In this document: positions 36,971-45,820 of the stretch, piece after piece | Layout: the number at the start of each line of letters is the position of its first letter | Position numbering within the stretch: the first letter of the stretch is position 1 | NCBI RefSeq assembly: GCF_009834915.1 | Contig: NZ_WVHS01000003.1 | Coordinates: 434,001 to 498,000, forward strand | Direction of reading: 5' to 3' | Source: Hufsiella ginkgonis | GTDB taxonomy: Bacteria; Bacteroidota; Bacteroidia; Sphingobacteriales; Sphingobacteriaceae | Length of the DNA: 64,000 nucleotides | Translations under genes and position numbers: made by a program | Notes under the pieces: model-generated | Databases searched by the model: none | Seen by the model: only the letters and a program-made list of their open reading frames with translations | Told to the model about the DNA's origin: nothing

Positions 36971-37873
36971 TTAAGATTCGGCGAGTTGTTTAAAGAGTTC
37001 CTTTTGACGGTCGGTCAGGTTTACGGGGATCTGTACCTGGTAGGTGATGTACAGGTCGCCATGCTGCCCTTCTTTTTTGTAGACCGGGAAGCCCTTGCCC
37101 TTAAGTTTAATACGGGTGCCGTTTTGGGTTTCGGGGGCTACTTTTACCTTCACTTTCCCGGTGAGTGTTTCGGCAGTCGCCTCACCGCCAAGCACCGCGG
37201 TAAAGAGGCTGAGGTTCATGGTGGCGTGCAGGTCGTTGCCGTGGCGTTTAAAGCGCGGATCGTCTTTGATCACGAAAGTGATCAGGAGGTCGCCGGCCGG
37301 GCCTCCGTTCACCCCTTGTGCCCCATGCCCGGCAATCTTGATGATTTGCCCGTTTTCTACGCCGGCGGGGATGGTGATGCGGATGTTTTTCCCATTTACG
37401 GTGATTGTTTGTTTATGGGTTTCCGCAGCGTCCCTAAGTTCCAGGCGGAGTTCCGCATGGTAATCCTGTCCGCGGAACTTCGCGCTGCGGCTGCCGCCGC
37501 CACCGCCAAACATCGAGCTGAAGAAGTCGGAGAAATCGTTGTCACCGCCCAGGTCGTCGAAGTTGTATCCGCCTGTAGCCCCGTTTCCGCGCCCGCCGCC
37601 ATAGCCACGCCCGCCCTGTTGTTTGCCCGCCTGCCCGTAGGCGTCGGCGTGCTGCCAGTTTTCGCCATACTGGTCGTATTTCTTTCGCTTTTCGGGATCG
37701 CTGAGCACCTCGTTGGCTTCGTTGATCTCCTGGAAGCGTTTGTTGGCCTCTTTGTCGTCGGGGTTCAGATCCGGGTGGTACTTGCGGGCAAGCTTGCGGT
37801 ATGCGCTCTTAATGTCTTTTTCGGTGGCGCTCTTTTCGAGGCCGAGCGCTTTATAATAGTCTATATAGGCCAT
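36971..37873 (-). CDS. cbpA: CbpA-type DnaJ co-chaperone
   Basis: 300 residues from the ATG at 37873. The J-domain (about 1-65) has HPD in LARKYHPDLNPDD; then a Gly-rich linker (about 85-150, e.g. GGRGYGGGRGNGATGG) and two C-terminal substrate-binding domains (from DYHAELRLELRDAAETHKQ, KIAGHGAQG, LKGKGFPVYKKEGQHGDLYI). The zinc-finger domain of DnaJ is absent, which defines the CbpA type. Stimulates DnaK ATPase. Operon with cbpM. A longer frame start would add 41 unlike residues. Confidence 0.93.
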   Translation of the reverse strand: MAYIDYYKALGLEKSATEKDIKSAYRKLARKYHPDLNPDDKEANKRFQEINEANEVLSDPEKRKKYDQYGENWQHADAYGQAGKQQGGRGYGGGRGNGATGGYNFDDLGGDNDFSDFFSSMFGGGGGSRSAKFRGQDYHAELRLELRDAAETHKQTITVNGKNIRITIPAGVENGQIIKIAGHGAQGVNGGPAGDLLITFVIKDDPRFKRHGNDLHATMNLSLFTAVLGGEATAETLTGKVKVKVAPETQNGTRIKLKGKGFPVYKKEGQHGDLYITYQVQIPVNLTDRQKELFKQLAES

Positions 37874-38019
37874 GTTAATCCGTTTGGAAGCCGGGAAGGA
37901 GCATCGTTCCCAGGTATAAAACCCGGCGGATGTTTCTTTTGTTTCGTTAGGATACCAGGCTACATTTTCAAAAAGTTTTTTTGTTATCCTCTCCATTATT
38001 ATTTTAGCATCCTGTTTTT

Positions 38020-38093
<74 letters not shown>

Positions 38094-38121
38094 CTTAAAG
38101 AGGTTCACCGGAACCCGGAAA

Positions 38122-38151
38122 GGGTTGCTCTGAAAAGAGCAACCCTTTTTC
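38122..38151 (+). terminator. Intrinsic terminator after tRNA-Pro(CGG)
   Basis: Perfect 10-bp stem GGGTTGCTCT / AGAGCAACCC with GAAA loop and TTTTTCTTTT tail. Confidence 0.85.
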
Positions 38152-38191
38152 TTTTGGTATCAATGAGTTATAGCAGAAGGGTTGATCGATG

Positions 38192-38213
38192 AAGGTGTTC
38201 TAAGTGCACTTTT
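38192..38213 (+). repeat. Island border motif, copy 1 (att-like)
   Basis: AAGGTGTTCTAAGTGCACTT. Related copies lie at 43446 (AAGTGTTCTAATACACTT), 47239 and 50278. An inverted GAACACCT follows about 40 bases on. The four copies fall at borders of the island's gene modules. Confidence 0.5.
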
Positions 38214-38215
38214 AT

Positions 38216-38582
38216 TAAAGATGGGATTCGTTTGAACACCTCCTAATAATTGTTTGTACCTGGTGTTCGATCATATCCTAGCAATATTTATTAAGCCCCG
38301 ATAAGCACGTCCCGGCTGAGTTTTACGCAAAAAAATAGCGTGGGACATCAGCTACACCCGTTTTCGAAGCTCATCCGGTTTCGAAAATAAATCAAATAGC
38401 TGTCGCTATTAATATTTTACGGGGATAAAGATAGGGAATCAGGAGAAGAGGGAGAAAGTGAAGGGGGAAATGAAAGGATGGTTGTCACCTCATGGTGTCG
38501 CGATCAGATCAGTACCTTATTTTACTATTAATGCAACTAATTCAGGTCAAGGTATTTAATCGAAAAAATAACATCCGTGCTA
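38216..38582. other. AT-rich spacer at the start of the island
   Basis: No gene recognised. Contains a TTTTCGAA / TTTCGAAAA partial dyad near 38370 and purine-rich sequence at 38420-38475. Confidence 0.4.
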
Positions 38583-38613
38583 TTGTGTATTTGAATATCG
38601 TCTTTTATCTTTG
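38583..38613 (+). promoter_or_regulatory. Promoter of the HExxH/SIR2 operon
   Basis: TTG at 38583-38585, 20-base spacer and TATCTTTG at 38606-38613, a full match to the Bacteroidota consensus. A small CCC..GGG hairpin lies in the short leader, and the first ATG is at 38641. Confidence 0.65.
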
Positions 38614-38640
38614 CAGTCCCTTTCGGGGGGTTAAAATTAT

Positions 38641-38874
38641 ATGCCAACAAAAAAGCAGTTACACTTTGTTTGGTCTTCCCAGTATAAGCTGTTTGGAGGA
38701 TCAGGCCAGCCGAAGCAGCATTATGAGGATGCCTTGGTTGAGCACGGGCTTACAACGCAAATGCACGTAGATAGTCCTGTGGTACCTGCTCCACTTGCAC
38801 GGAAGTTTGCTGGGAAAAAAATCGGCGAAATCGTGTGGGATGGTGAGGATTTGCATATAGTTCCCAAAAAGTGA
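38641..38874 (+). CDS. 77-residue protein, first gene of the HExxH/SIR2 operon
   Basis: Small basic soluble protein starting MPTKKQLHFVWSSQYKLFGG and ending EIVWDGEDLHIVPKK. No signal peptide or membrane segment and no recognised domain. It follows a consensus promoter and a 27-base leader, and its stop codon overlaps the GTG start of the 741-aa gene (GTGA), so the two are translationally coupled. Could be a partner, chaperone or inhibitor of the larger proteins; nothing in the sequence decides this. Confidence 0.7.
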   Translation: MPTKKQLHFVWSSQYKLFGGSGQPKQHYEDALVEHGLTTQMHVDSPVVPAPLARKFAGKKIGEIVWDGEDLHIVPKK

Positions 38875-41096
38875 GCGTTTTTCAGCGGTTGTTCTTAACG
38901 GTTGAGGGTGAGTATGATGCTTACCCCAACTATCGCAGCGCGAAAATCCATCTTACCACCGGCGATCCTGCTACTGAAAGCTATAAGAATCTTTTTATTA
39001 CTAGCCCACTTTTCTGTCCTCACAAGGATGGGGTAAGTGAGAAGCCTCTAATGGAAGAAGGGACGAAGGTCATTTTTATGATGGTTCCTTCTGTCTTTCC
39101 GACATTAAATGAGCTAATTACGAGGTTTACGCTTTCCAACGAATTATGGTTTAGTATCGGGTTAGCTAATCTTGTTCTATTTGACAACAGTAAGGATGGG
39201 AGCGTAACCCAAGCAATAGTAAGCGTCCTTTTGGATAAGGAGAATATTACTGCATATGAAGTTTGGGAGATTGATAAAGGGAGAATAAGTTTAGTTAACC
39301 CGCCAATCGTTAAGAACTTTAGTGCGGACAAAGATGTTTATCACTGTGGTTTAGCAATTTCGGAGAAAGTTCCGCTACACATAAAATTCGCTTGTTCGGA
39401 ATATATTATATCTGTCGACAAATTCCTGACAGCTTCAAAGAAGTTTACCCCACACTATTTTTCTTTGCATGAAAAAACCGTACTTGCTGCAAACGACCTA
39501 GTCACAGATCTTGCATTTCTCTATCAGGACGAATTGCAATCACCCAGTGATGCGCTGCTTTCGAGTTTGGACGCGGAAACCAAAGAGTTGGCAGTGCAGA
39601 AACTTCATGATCCATCCTTGCGCATCGGCGTTGATGAATTAATTAATGATTGGCATGGTAAGCTGATACAATTCAATTCTTCCATGTCTTACATTTATAG
39701 TCAGACATATTCTGGCACATTTCCGATTTTCGACCATATAGGATTAGTAAGACGGCATTCACTATTGGGCATAGGGTCGGGTGTCGGAGCGTTATATGAG
39801 CTTTTATCTCAGCTTGAAAACGTGTTCTTCAGGCTACCGTTTGATGAACTTACGACAACTTTGTACTTTAAAACAAATTGTCCGCCGGAGTACAGTAATT
39901 TAATTATTGACCCTTCTCTTTTTGAAGCACGTGTTTGGTATGACGATGTTGTGAAAAACACTGTGGTAGGCACCGAGGTCAGCCATCTGAGTGTGAGCTT
40001 CCCTGAAGATTTTTTTCATAGGTTATCTTTTTTTAGCGGTCGTTTAGGTTTTAGAGAGTATGAACTCAGCGCTACAGCTGCTATTCAGGTGTTGGTAGAG
40101 TCTCATAGATTACCGTGGCATATCATAAATTATACACACGAGGTCATTCACAACCATGTGAGAATGATTCTCAACCAGATGTTTGTGGATTTGAAATCCT
40201 GGCGTCCTGAGGAAGAAAGTAAATACCTAAAGCACTTTACTGATATAATAGAAGAAATCCTCGACGCAGACGCTCAGAAGCGGCCTATTACTTATTTCGA
40301 ATTTTTTATAGCAACTATTATTAAGTTTGTGATAAATGCAGAGGTATTTGGGTCGCTTATAGCGCCCTCTGATTCGCTTAAAATAGTTGAATGCCAAGGA
40401 AGTGCAGAACGGAAGACGGATTATATGATGCCAGATTCGCTTCATTTACAAAACAAGCTTCTTTGGTATTACAAAGATGTAACAGAGATTTTCGTTCATG
40501 TCATCGACTTTTGCTATATCTATAAAAAGCAAGAAGAAGTATATATGATGTCAATATGGGCTTCCTGGTCGACTATCCCAGCCGTCGTAAACGATATCAA
40601 GCAATATATTTTGAGATCGTTGGTGATAATCGGCTTGCAGATAGAAGGCAGTCTTCAGAAGCGTTATACATTGGTGGTCGAGCAATTCCGTAGTATCTTA
40701 ATGAAGCTTAAATCCAGGGACAATAACTTCATGTACAATCGGATATTTTCGTTGTTAAATCAAAAGGAACACTATAAAGATTTACAATATCGTTTTTATA
40801 ACTGCATGATCGTTGGTGATTTGGCTTATCACTTTTTTGTAGGTAAATTAGAGACGTTATTGGATAATAATGATAAGAACACTTTGCCAGTGGGAAATGA
40901 GGATGAATTCGGGGTCCCGGCGTTATACTATATTCAGCGAAATTCATTCGAGGGGGAAAGTATAAAAAGTAAGGTAAGATTTCTGCTGGACCAGCTTATC
41001 AAGGAAGCGTACTATGAGCACAATGTTGCCCGAAGTGATGATTTAATAGAAAAGACGTCAGCGTGGTTGCTGTTGTCCTTAAGTTCATTTAAATAA
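38871..41096 (+). CDS. 741-residue protein with HExxH metalloprotease-like motif (unknown family)
   Basis: Large soluble protein with no signal peptide or clear membrane helix. I do not recognise the family. The notable motif is HEVIHNH at residues 423-429 inside INYTHEVIHNHVRMILNQ, which fits the HExxH zinc motif on a helix. Possible third ligands are the glutamates near 461-462 or 477, or Glu539/His543 in DVTEIFVHVIDF. The N-terminal 200 residues are beta-rich and the C-terminal 300 mainly helical. It starts with GTG overlapping the 77-aa gene and ends directly before the next ATG. Base composition is AT-rich compared with the neighbours, a sign of horizontal origin. Protease activity is inferred from one motif only. 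Confidence 0.8.
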   Translation: MSVFQRLFLTVEGEYDAYPNYRSAKIHLTTGDPATESYKNLFITSPLFCPHKDGVSEKPLMEEGTKVIFMMVPSVFPTLNELITRFTLSNELWFSIGLANLVLFDNSKDGSVTQAIVSVLLDKENITAYEVWEIDKGRISLVNPPIVKNFSADKDVYHCGLAISEKVPLHIKFACSEYIISVDKFLTASKKFTPHYFSLHEKTVLAANDLVTDLAFLYQDELQSPSDALLSSLDAETKELAVQKLHDPSLRIGVDELINDWHGKLIQFNSSMSYIYSQTYSGTFPIFDHIGLVRRHSLLGIGSGVGALYELLSQLENVFFRLPFDELTTTLYFKTNCPPEYSNLIIDPSLFEARVWYDDVVKNTVVGTEVSHLSVSFPEDFFHRLSFFSGRLGFREYELSATAAIQVLVESHRLPWHIINYTHEVIHNHVRMILNQMFVDLKSWRPEEESKYLKHFTDIIEEILDADAQKRPITYFEFFIATIIKFVINAEVFGSLIAPSDSLKIVECQGSAERKTDYMMPDSLHLQNKLLWYYKDVTEIFVHVIDFCYIYKKQEEVYMMSIWASWSTIPAVVNDIKQYILRSLVIIGLQIEGSLQKRYTLVVEQFRSILMKLKSRDNNFMYNRIFSLLNQKEHYKDLQYRFYNCMIVGDLAYHFFVGKLETLLDNNDKNTLPVGNEDEFGVPALYYIQRNSFEGESIKSKVRFLLDQLIKEAYYEHNVARSDDLIEKTSAWLLLSLSSFK

Positions 41097-41882
41097 ATGG
41101 TTCAATCGCAAATTGCCTCGTCGCACTTTTATTATGTAGCATTGATCGATTCTGCACAGATTTCGACTTCCGTGGCTTTTACACGCCTTATTCAAGAAAA
41201 GAATGAGGTGGAGACTGTCGATGGGAATGGAAATCTTTTGCATGTTCAAGTTAAACTTTCTCGACTACTTGGAAGTGAAAGTCTATTATCGAAATTTAAC
41301 AAAGTAAGCCAAAACGATGAACCTGATAGTTTTTGGTATGACATGTATATTGGTCATATAAAAGCGCGTAGGGGGCCTCTAGTTTTCGTTTGTTACCCAT
41401 ACATTACGTTAAGCACATATATCGATAGGGATATTATTGGCGCAAATGCAGTACGTCGATATATAAAACCTGAAGTTGAATCGGTACTGAATCACTTAAA
41501 ATACAATCCCAATGATCGTTATAACGGACTTAAAGTGGAGATCAGCAAGTATTCTGCTGCAGTAAAGGATGACACAGCGAATAAAATAAATATTCTCGGA
41601 AATAGTCCGTTGAAATCGCGCGTATACAATTTGTTAAGTAGCGACAATCAGATAAGTATTGAACCTCTGTCGCTTAAACTGAATTGTGAGCTTCCGGAAG
41701 AAAACAGGGTGCTAGAATTATCTTTTGATAAATTGGGAAATCTCCGATTCTGGCTTAAACGAAACAGGACTGCGGACATTGGTGATATATTAGCGCGAGC
41801 TGTCACCTTTTTCGAAGAGAGTAATTCGCTGTATGAAAGTTCTTTTATAAATAAGAAAAGCCTTCTCGAAGATGAATCCTAA
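41097..41882 (+). CDS. 261-residue protein of unknown function in the HExxH/SIR2 operon
   Basis: Soluble protein, no signal or membrane helix. Visible blocks: FYYVALIDSAQISTSVAFTR near the N-terminus, GPLVFVCYPYITLSTYIDRD in the middle, and VLELSFDKLGNLRFWLKRNR near the end. No catalytic motif recognised. Starts immediately after the 741-aa stop (TAAATG) and overlaps the SIR2 gene by 11 bases, so it is made with both. AT-rich like the rest of the operon. Confidence 0.75.
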   Translation: MVQSQIASSHFYYVALIDSAQISTSVAFTRLIQEKNEVETVDGNGNLLHVQVKLSRLLGSESLLSKFNKVSQNDEPDSFWYDMYIGHIKARRGPLVFVCYPYITLSTYIDRDIIGANAVRRYIKPEVESVLNHLKYNPNDRYNGLKVEISKYSAAVKDDTANKINILGNSPLKSRVYNLLSSDNQISIEPLSLKLNCELPEENRVLELSFDKLGNLRFWLKRNRTADIGDILARAVTFFEESNSLYESSFINKKSLLEDES

Positions 41883-42810
41883 TTTTGGTTTCGATTTAGA
41901 ACTGTATACACCGGAGGGTTCTGATGTCTCAGGCTTGCTTGCGCAGTTTCTTAATGATGGCCACTTAGCTTTATTGCTTGGCGGGGGAGTATCGGTCGAT
42001 CTTAAGTTCCCAGGTTGGTCGAAGTTATTATTTTTGATTTGTGATAAGCATCTCAAAGGGCGTATGGAGATCGGAAAAACTTATTCCGGGCATGAGCTAA
42101 AAGATATTGCGCAAGACGTTAAAAACGAGATAACAAAGCAAGGATTGGATTATCTGGCGGAGGTAAAAGAAGCGCTTTATGATGGAGTGACCTTCGATTT
42201 CGAGTTCGCTAAAAAAGATCTTTTGATAGCGTTGTCAGCATTAATTACGGGTCGACATCGTGGAAATGTGAGAAATATAATTACTTATAACTTCGACAGT
42301 GCGCTCGAATGGTATCTGGAATTGATGGGACTTAAAGTGGATACCTTCGTAAAAAGGCAATTCATGACCAAGAACGCGGATGTCGTTATTGCGCATATTC
42401 ATGGTTACCTCCCTCACGATTCGAAGTTTGGTAAAAACTCAAAGGAAATTACTTTTTCCAACGAAGAATTCCAAGATCGCATGCTAGGAAAGGATTATTG
42501 GAAGGAATATTTTTTCGAGTATTTTAGAAGGCATACTTTTCTCGCAGTGGGCCTGTCTGCCGACTCTCTATATAATGATGTTTGCCCTTATTTGAGAGTC
42601 ATGAATAAGTGGTACAAGGATGAAGGGGTCACTAGAAGTTTGCCATATGGAATTGCCTTTTTGACGCCTGGTCCGGAGACCGATAGGAGAATTCCGGCTC
42701 TTTTAGAAGCTGGTATTATTCCCAGAATTTACAAGCCTAGCGAAATTCCTCAGGCTATTTTTTCGATATTACAAAGTGCTCTAACTTTGGCAAAGAAGCC
42801 TACTATCTGA
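41872..42810 (+). CDS. SIR2-like domain protein (putative NAD+-consuming effector)
   Basis: 312 residues. The SIR2-like core shows the glycine loop LALLLGGGVSVDLKFPGWSK (residues 32-51), the asparagine in IITYNFDSALEW (Asn140) and the histidine in IAHIHGYLPH (His177, HxHG), then ITFSNEEFQD and HTFLAVGLSADS. This is the SIR2_2-type group, without the sirtuin zinc ribbon. It is widely used as the NADase effector in antiphage systems such as Thoeris, DSR and SIR2-HerA. Last gene of the operon; its start overlaps the previous gene. Catalytic residues look complete. NAD+ depletion on infection is the likely role but is inferred. Confidence 0.85.
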   Translation: MNPNFGFDLELYTPEGSDVSGLLAQFLNDGHLALLLGGGVSVDLKFPGWSKLLFLICDKHLKGRMEIGKTYSGHELKDIAQDVKNEITKQGLDYLAEVKEALYDGVTFDFEFAKKDLLIALSALITGRHRGNVRNIITYNFDSALEWYLELMGLKVDTFVKRQFMTKNADVVIAHIHGYLPHDSKFGKNSKEITFSNEEFQDRMLGKDYWKEYFFEYFRRHTFLAVGLSADSLYNDVCPYLRVMNKWYKDEGVTRSLPYGIAFLTPGPETDRRIPALLEAGIIPRIYKPSEIPQAIFSILQSALTLAKKPTI

Positions 42811-42993
42811 AGTGATAACTGTAATTTCATAGGGATAAATCATACGAGGAGTAAAGAGCTGCCCTTTTTGATCTCCTTCGCCACCCTGGCGGCGCCCCGT
42901 CTCTTTCTCCTGCCTACCCCAACTATTACCCTTCTACTTTGACTTCTTCTATAGAAGATACCATCATTGAATTTACTTCCATGAACTGCTTAA

Positions 42994-43379
42994 AATCTGT
43001 CTTATTCCAAGATCAAGGGCGCAAATTCGAAAATTGAGGGGAGTCATGATCTTCAACAAATATACCGTACCATAACCGCTCGGGTAAAAGAGGATGGCGG
43101 ACAGCTAAGTCTTGCTGATTTCAAAGAGGCAACGGCAAACCTGCAAGCTTATATTGAGGAAATCACCCAGCGTGCCGGGTACGGCAATATGGATTTTACA
43201 AGATACCTGATCAACAATAAGTATATAAATCATTTTACGTCGAGGTAAAAGGAAATGTTGAGGTTGATCTGGAAAACCTGGTAGTTCGGCTTGAAGATAT
43301 CCATTGGCGGCTTGATCAGCTAATCGAATACCTGTACTATAACGAATTATTCCCCGAGGAAGATGTTGATAATGGTTGA
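42994..43379 (+). pseudogene. Frameshifted gene of unknown family
   Basis: One frame reads GSHDLQQIYRTITARVKEDG, then QLSLADFKEATANLQAYIEE and DFTRYLINNKYINHFT before a stop at 43246. After a one-base shift in the T-run at 43233-43236 another frame continues YVEVKGNVEVDLENLVVRLE and HWRLDQLIEYLYYNELFPEE to a stop at 43377. The two halves join naturally if one base is restored. No start codon is left (stop at 42991). The encoded protein was about 125 residues or more and is not recognised. Confidence 0.5.
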
Positions 43380-43445
43380 TTTTAGGAGACGATTTATGAG
43401 TCATTTTTCGTCGCTATAAGAGATATAGTGTTCAAAATTCCCCTC

Positions 43446-43558
43446 AAGTGTTCTAATACACTTCCATCACCCCGACTGAAACTCAGTCAAATGGGAGCAA
43501 AAACCCGCAAATTGATAAGATTTGCGGGTTTTTTGTTTTTAATCGTACCAGAATATCC
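43446..43558 (+). repeat. Direct repeat, left copy, flanking the caspase cassette
   Basis: About 113 bases starting AAGTGTTCTAATACACTT, then CATCACCCCGACTGAAA (sharing CACCCCGACT with the 3' end of tRNA-Pro(UGG)) and a terminator. The right copy at 47239-47351 differs at about four positions. Confidence 0.85.
43502..43540 (+). terminator. Intrinsic terminator in the left direct repeat
   Basis: 11-bp stem AACCCGCAAAT / ATTTGCGGGTT, 7-nt loop, then a T-rich run. Confidence 0.8.
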
Positions 43559-43632
43559 CGATTCTTTGGGATTATATCCCGACTCACACTTCAATACACT
43601 ACACCTCAACTCTCTATAGCCTTCGACCTTCT

Positions 43633-45081
43633 TTACTTTTTCTCTTTCTCTAATCCCAGCGCTTTAGTAATAATCTTCGGCGAGAACGAAAGCCCGATAA
43701 ACCACTTCGCGTTTTGGTATTCCTGGTCGGCCAATTTACGGGCGTCCTCGAGATCTGTAATTTCTCCGACATCGACCGTTTGCTGACCTTCCTTTAACGC
43801 GAAACTAAGTCCCCCATTTACCGACACTGTATTCGATAATGCAAAGCTTCCGCCCATCGTTAAAAGTTCCCAGGGTTTCTTCGATAATTTACAGCCGGCG
43901 AAAAGCCCGAACCGGTTCAATCGGGGTGTTTTATCGTCTTTGCTAAAAAAGGAACCGAACCGGTCATAATCCCGCGGTGCAAACGAGTATTCGACCATGG
44001 CTACCAGGTTTTCTTTCCATACTTTCTGCTGATCCGGATCGGGAGCGATAACAAGCTCCTGATTCTCGATTTTATAAGTGTTCTTGTCCAGGTACGTTGC
44101 CGACACGCCCACTTTGAAAAGGAAATTACCGGTTTCGTGGATTTTGTACTGCGGAGCTTCTTTGAAGGCGGCATGTTTGATGGTGAGGGTAGAAGGAGGG
44201 ATGATGCCGTCCGGGCTCAAAGCGATTACTTTGCACTTGATACCCGTTTTGGCGGACATCGCCAAGGCCTGCGCCAGACTTTTCAAATCGGCTAAACTGG
44301 CATCCATGGCCGAGACCGTATTCTCGATTTCGATAGAAGCCTTGGCGATATCTTCCTCTCCCCCAAGTAAAATGACCAGTATTTTTTTCGTTTTCAGGAG
44401 ATAGTCGCTCCACTCGCCTTTTTCTTTGTGCAGCAGCGTAGTCACGATCGCAGGCTCCTCGATGATCGTAGGCTCATCCTTCTGTATCTTGGCGATCGCG
44501 TTGGGGAGGGTGACCTCTTTTAGCCTTTTGAGATTATTGGTAAAAATCTCGATGAAATGCTGTTGGTTGGCAGGCACCGCGGCGGTGAAGTGAAAAGGAC
44601 TGAGCGCAGCTTTCTCATCATCTGTGAAGTAGTTGCTATTCTTAACCAGGTTATCTGCGTCGCCTGTTGTTATGGTGCCCAACTTCAGTTGAATTAACCA
44701 TTTGTCTCCATCTTTCAACGCCTGCTCGTAAGCCGGTACAAGGTTAATTAGCTTATCTAAAGCTTCTTTTGCGGGTGCAGACAAATCCTGAAGCCTGGAT
44801 TTGGTGTAATCATGCCGGATAAACAGGATGGCCGACTGGTTTAAATTCATACCATCTACCGCCGACCATCTTCGCAACGCGGCGACATCCTCCATTTTGG
44901 ACGGTTTCAGGATCGTGTTAATAATGAAGTTATAGGTAGATTCTTTCGAAGAAAAATCGGCGACCTTTAATTCGTCTCGGCTGATACTGACTTCTTTGCT
45001 GCCCTCGATTTTTATAGTATTTTGAGCGCTTAATGACAGGAAACTAAAGAACAGGGGAAATAGAAGCGTAAAAAGTTTCAT
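43633..45081 (-). CDS. Exported 482-residue protein of the caspase cassette
   Basis: Signal peptide (LFPLFFSFLSLSAQ), then about 300 mostly helical residues including LLKTKKILVILLGGEEDIAK, and a C-terminal beta-rich third (FLFKVGVSATYLD, LVAMVEYSFAPRD, LFAGCKLSKKPWELLTMGGS, WFIGLSFSPKIITKA) that looks like an outer-membrane barrel or a cell-envelope beta domain. No named family recognised. Third gene of the minus-strand operon, starting 21 bases after the caspase-like gene. Confidence 0.7.
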   Translation of the reverse strand: MKLFTLLFPLFFSFLSLSAQNTIKIEGSKEVSISRDELKVADFSSKESTYNFIINTILKPSKMEDVAALRRWSAVDGMNLNQSAILFIRHDYTKSRLQDLSAPAKEALDKLINLVPAYEQALKDGDKWLIQLKLGTITTGDADNLVKNSNYFTDDEKAALSPFHFTAAVPANQQHFIEIFTNNLKRLKEVTLPNAIAKIQKDEPTIIEEPAIVTTLLHKEKGEWSDYLLKTKKILVILLGGEEDIAKASIEIENTVSAMDASLADLKSLAQALAMSAKTGIKCKVIALSPDGIIPPSTLTIKHAAFKEAPQYKIHETGNFLFKVGVSATYLDKNTYKIENQELVIAPDPDQQKVWKENLVAMVEYSFAPRDYDRFGSFFSKDDKTPRLNRFGLFAGCKLSKKPWELLTMGGSFALSNTVSVNGGLSFALKEGQQTVDVGEITDLEDARKLADQEYQNAKWFIGLSFSPKIITKALGLEKEKK

Positions 45082-45102
45082 AATATGGATTGGTTTAGGT
45101 GT

Positions 45103-45807
45103 TTATATGATAAATGTACCTGCAGGAAGCGCCCCCCTGATAAAAACAGGAGAGGGGAAGCCTTGGTCCGTTAGCGCTTTTGCTGTCCTTTGAAATAGTT
45201 CATCAATGCTCGTCGATTGCCCTGCTTCAAAACACAGCGCTTTCGTAAAATAGGAGCCATCATTTGCCGAGGTCCAGGAACTGACGCTCTCAGAAGACGA
45301 ATTAAGGACCATATGATTCGGAAGCGACCGCAGTTCGGCGTCGACCATACCTGCTGAATAGCAGCAATCGAATATCGATATCAAGAACCGGTCCCGGTGT
45401 ACATTAAAGAAATTGAACAAGAGATCGTAATACTCATTATCCAAAAAGCAGACGCTCGAAGGCATCGGAATATCCGCCCGGCTGATATAGTCGCTGTACG
45501 TTACCAGGAATTCGTCCCCGCTATCGTCAGTCCCGGTTTCGCCGGCACCCGCATAGTTCTTTTCTGCGTGACCGTTATAATAAAAGAGCAAACAATCTCC
45601 CGACCTGGTGAGCGATAACAATTGAGTTAACGATGCCTTTACGTTACTCTTTGTCGCGTCCCATTCCATAACCGGATCAATGGTGTCCCATCCTTTGCTG
45701 CTCAATAGTTGAACGATCCGCGTTTTGTTGGGTAGGGAAGAGAAAGTATCGTAATTGGGAGAGCTGGTATAAACTTCGCCCAGGCAGACCACAAGTGCTC
45801 TTTTCAT
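45103..45807 (-). CDS. Caspase-like (peptidase C14) protease
   Basis: 234 residues consisting of little more than one caspase-fold domain: N-terminal RALVVCLGEVY, catalytic His80 in CLLFYYNGHAEKN and catalytic Cys149 in ISIFDCCYSAGM (the D-C-C-x-S-G pattern of bacterial metacaspase-like C14 enzymes). No signal peptide, so probably cytoplasmic. It lies between a membrane protein (13 bases upstream) and an exported protein (21 bases downstream). Caspase-like proteases act as effectors in several bacterial immune systems by self-destructive proteolysis; that role here is inferred from island context. Confidence 0.87.
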   Translation of the reverse strand: MKRALVVCLGEVYTSSPNYDTFSSLPNKTRIVQLLSSKGWDTIDPVMEWDATKSNVKASLTQLLSLTRSGDCLLFYYNGHAEKNYAGAGETGTDDSGDEFLVTYSDYISRADIPMPSSVCFLDNEYYDLLFNFFNVHRDRFLISIFDCCYSAGMVDAELRSLPNHMVLNSSSESVSSWTSANDGSYFTKALCFEAGQSTSIDELFQRTAKALTDQGFPSPVFIRGALPAGTFII

Positions 45808-45820
45808 GTTTACTACGTGT

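Noticed and set aside
43446-43470. Reading AAGTGTTCTAATACACTTCC plus CACCCCGAC as the 3' half of a real tRNA
   Set aside because: The T-stem does not pair correctly around the TTCTAAT loop and no 5' half is present; treated as a tRNA-end-like border sequence only.
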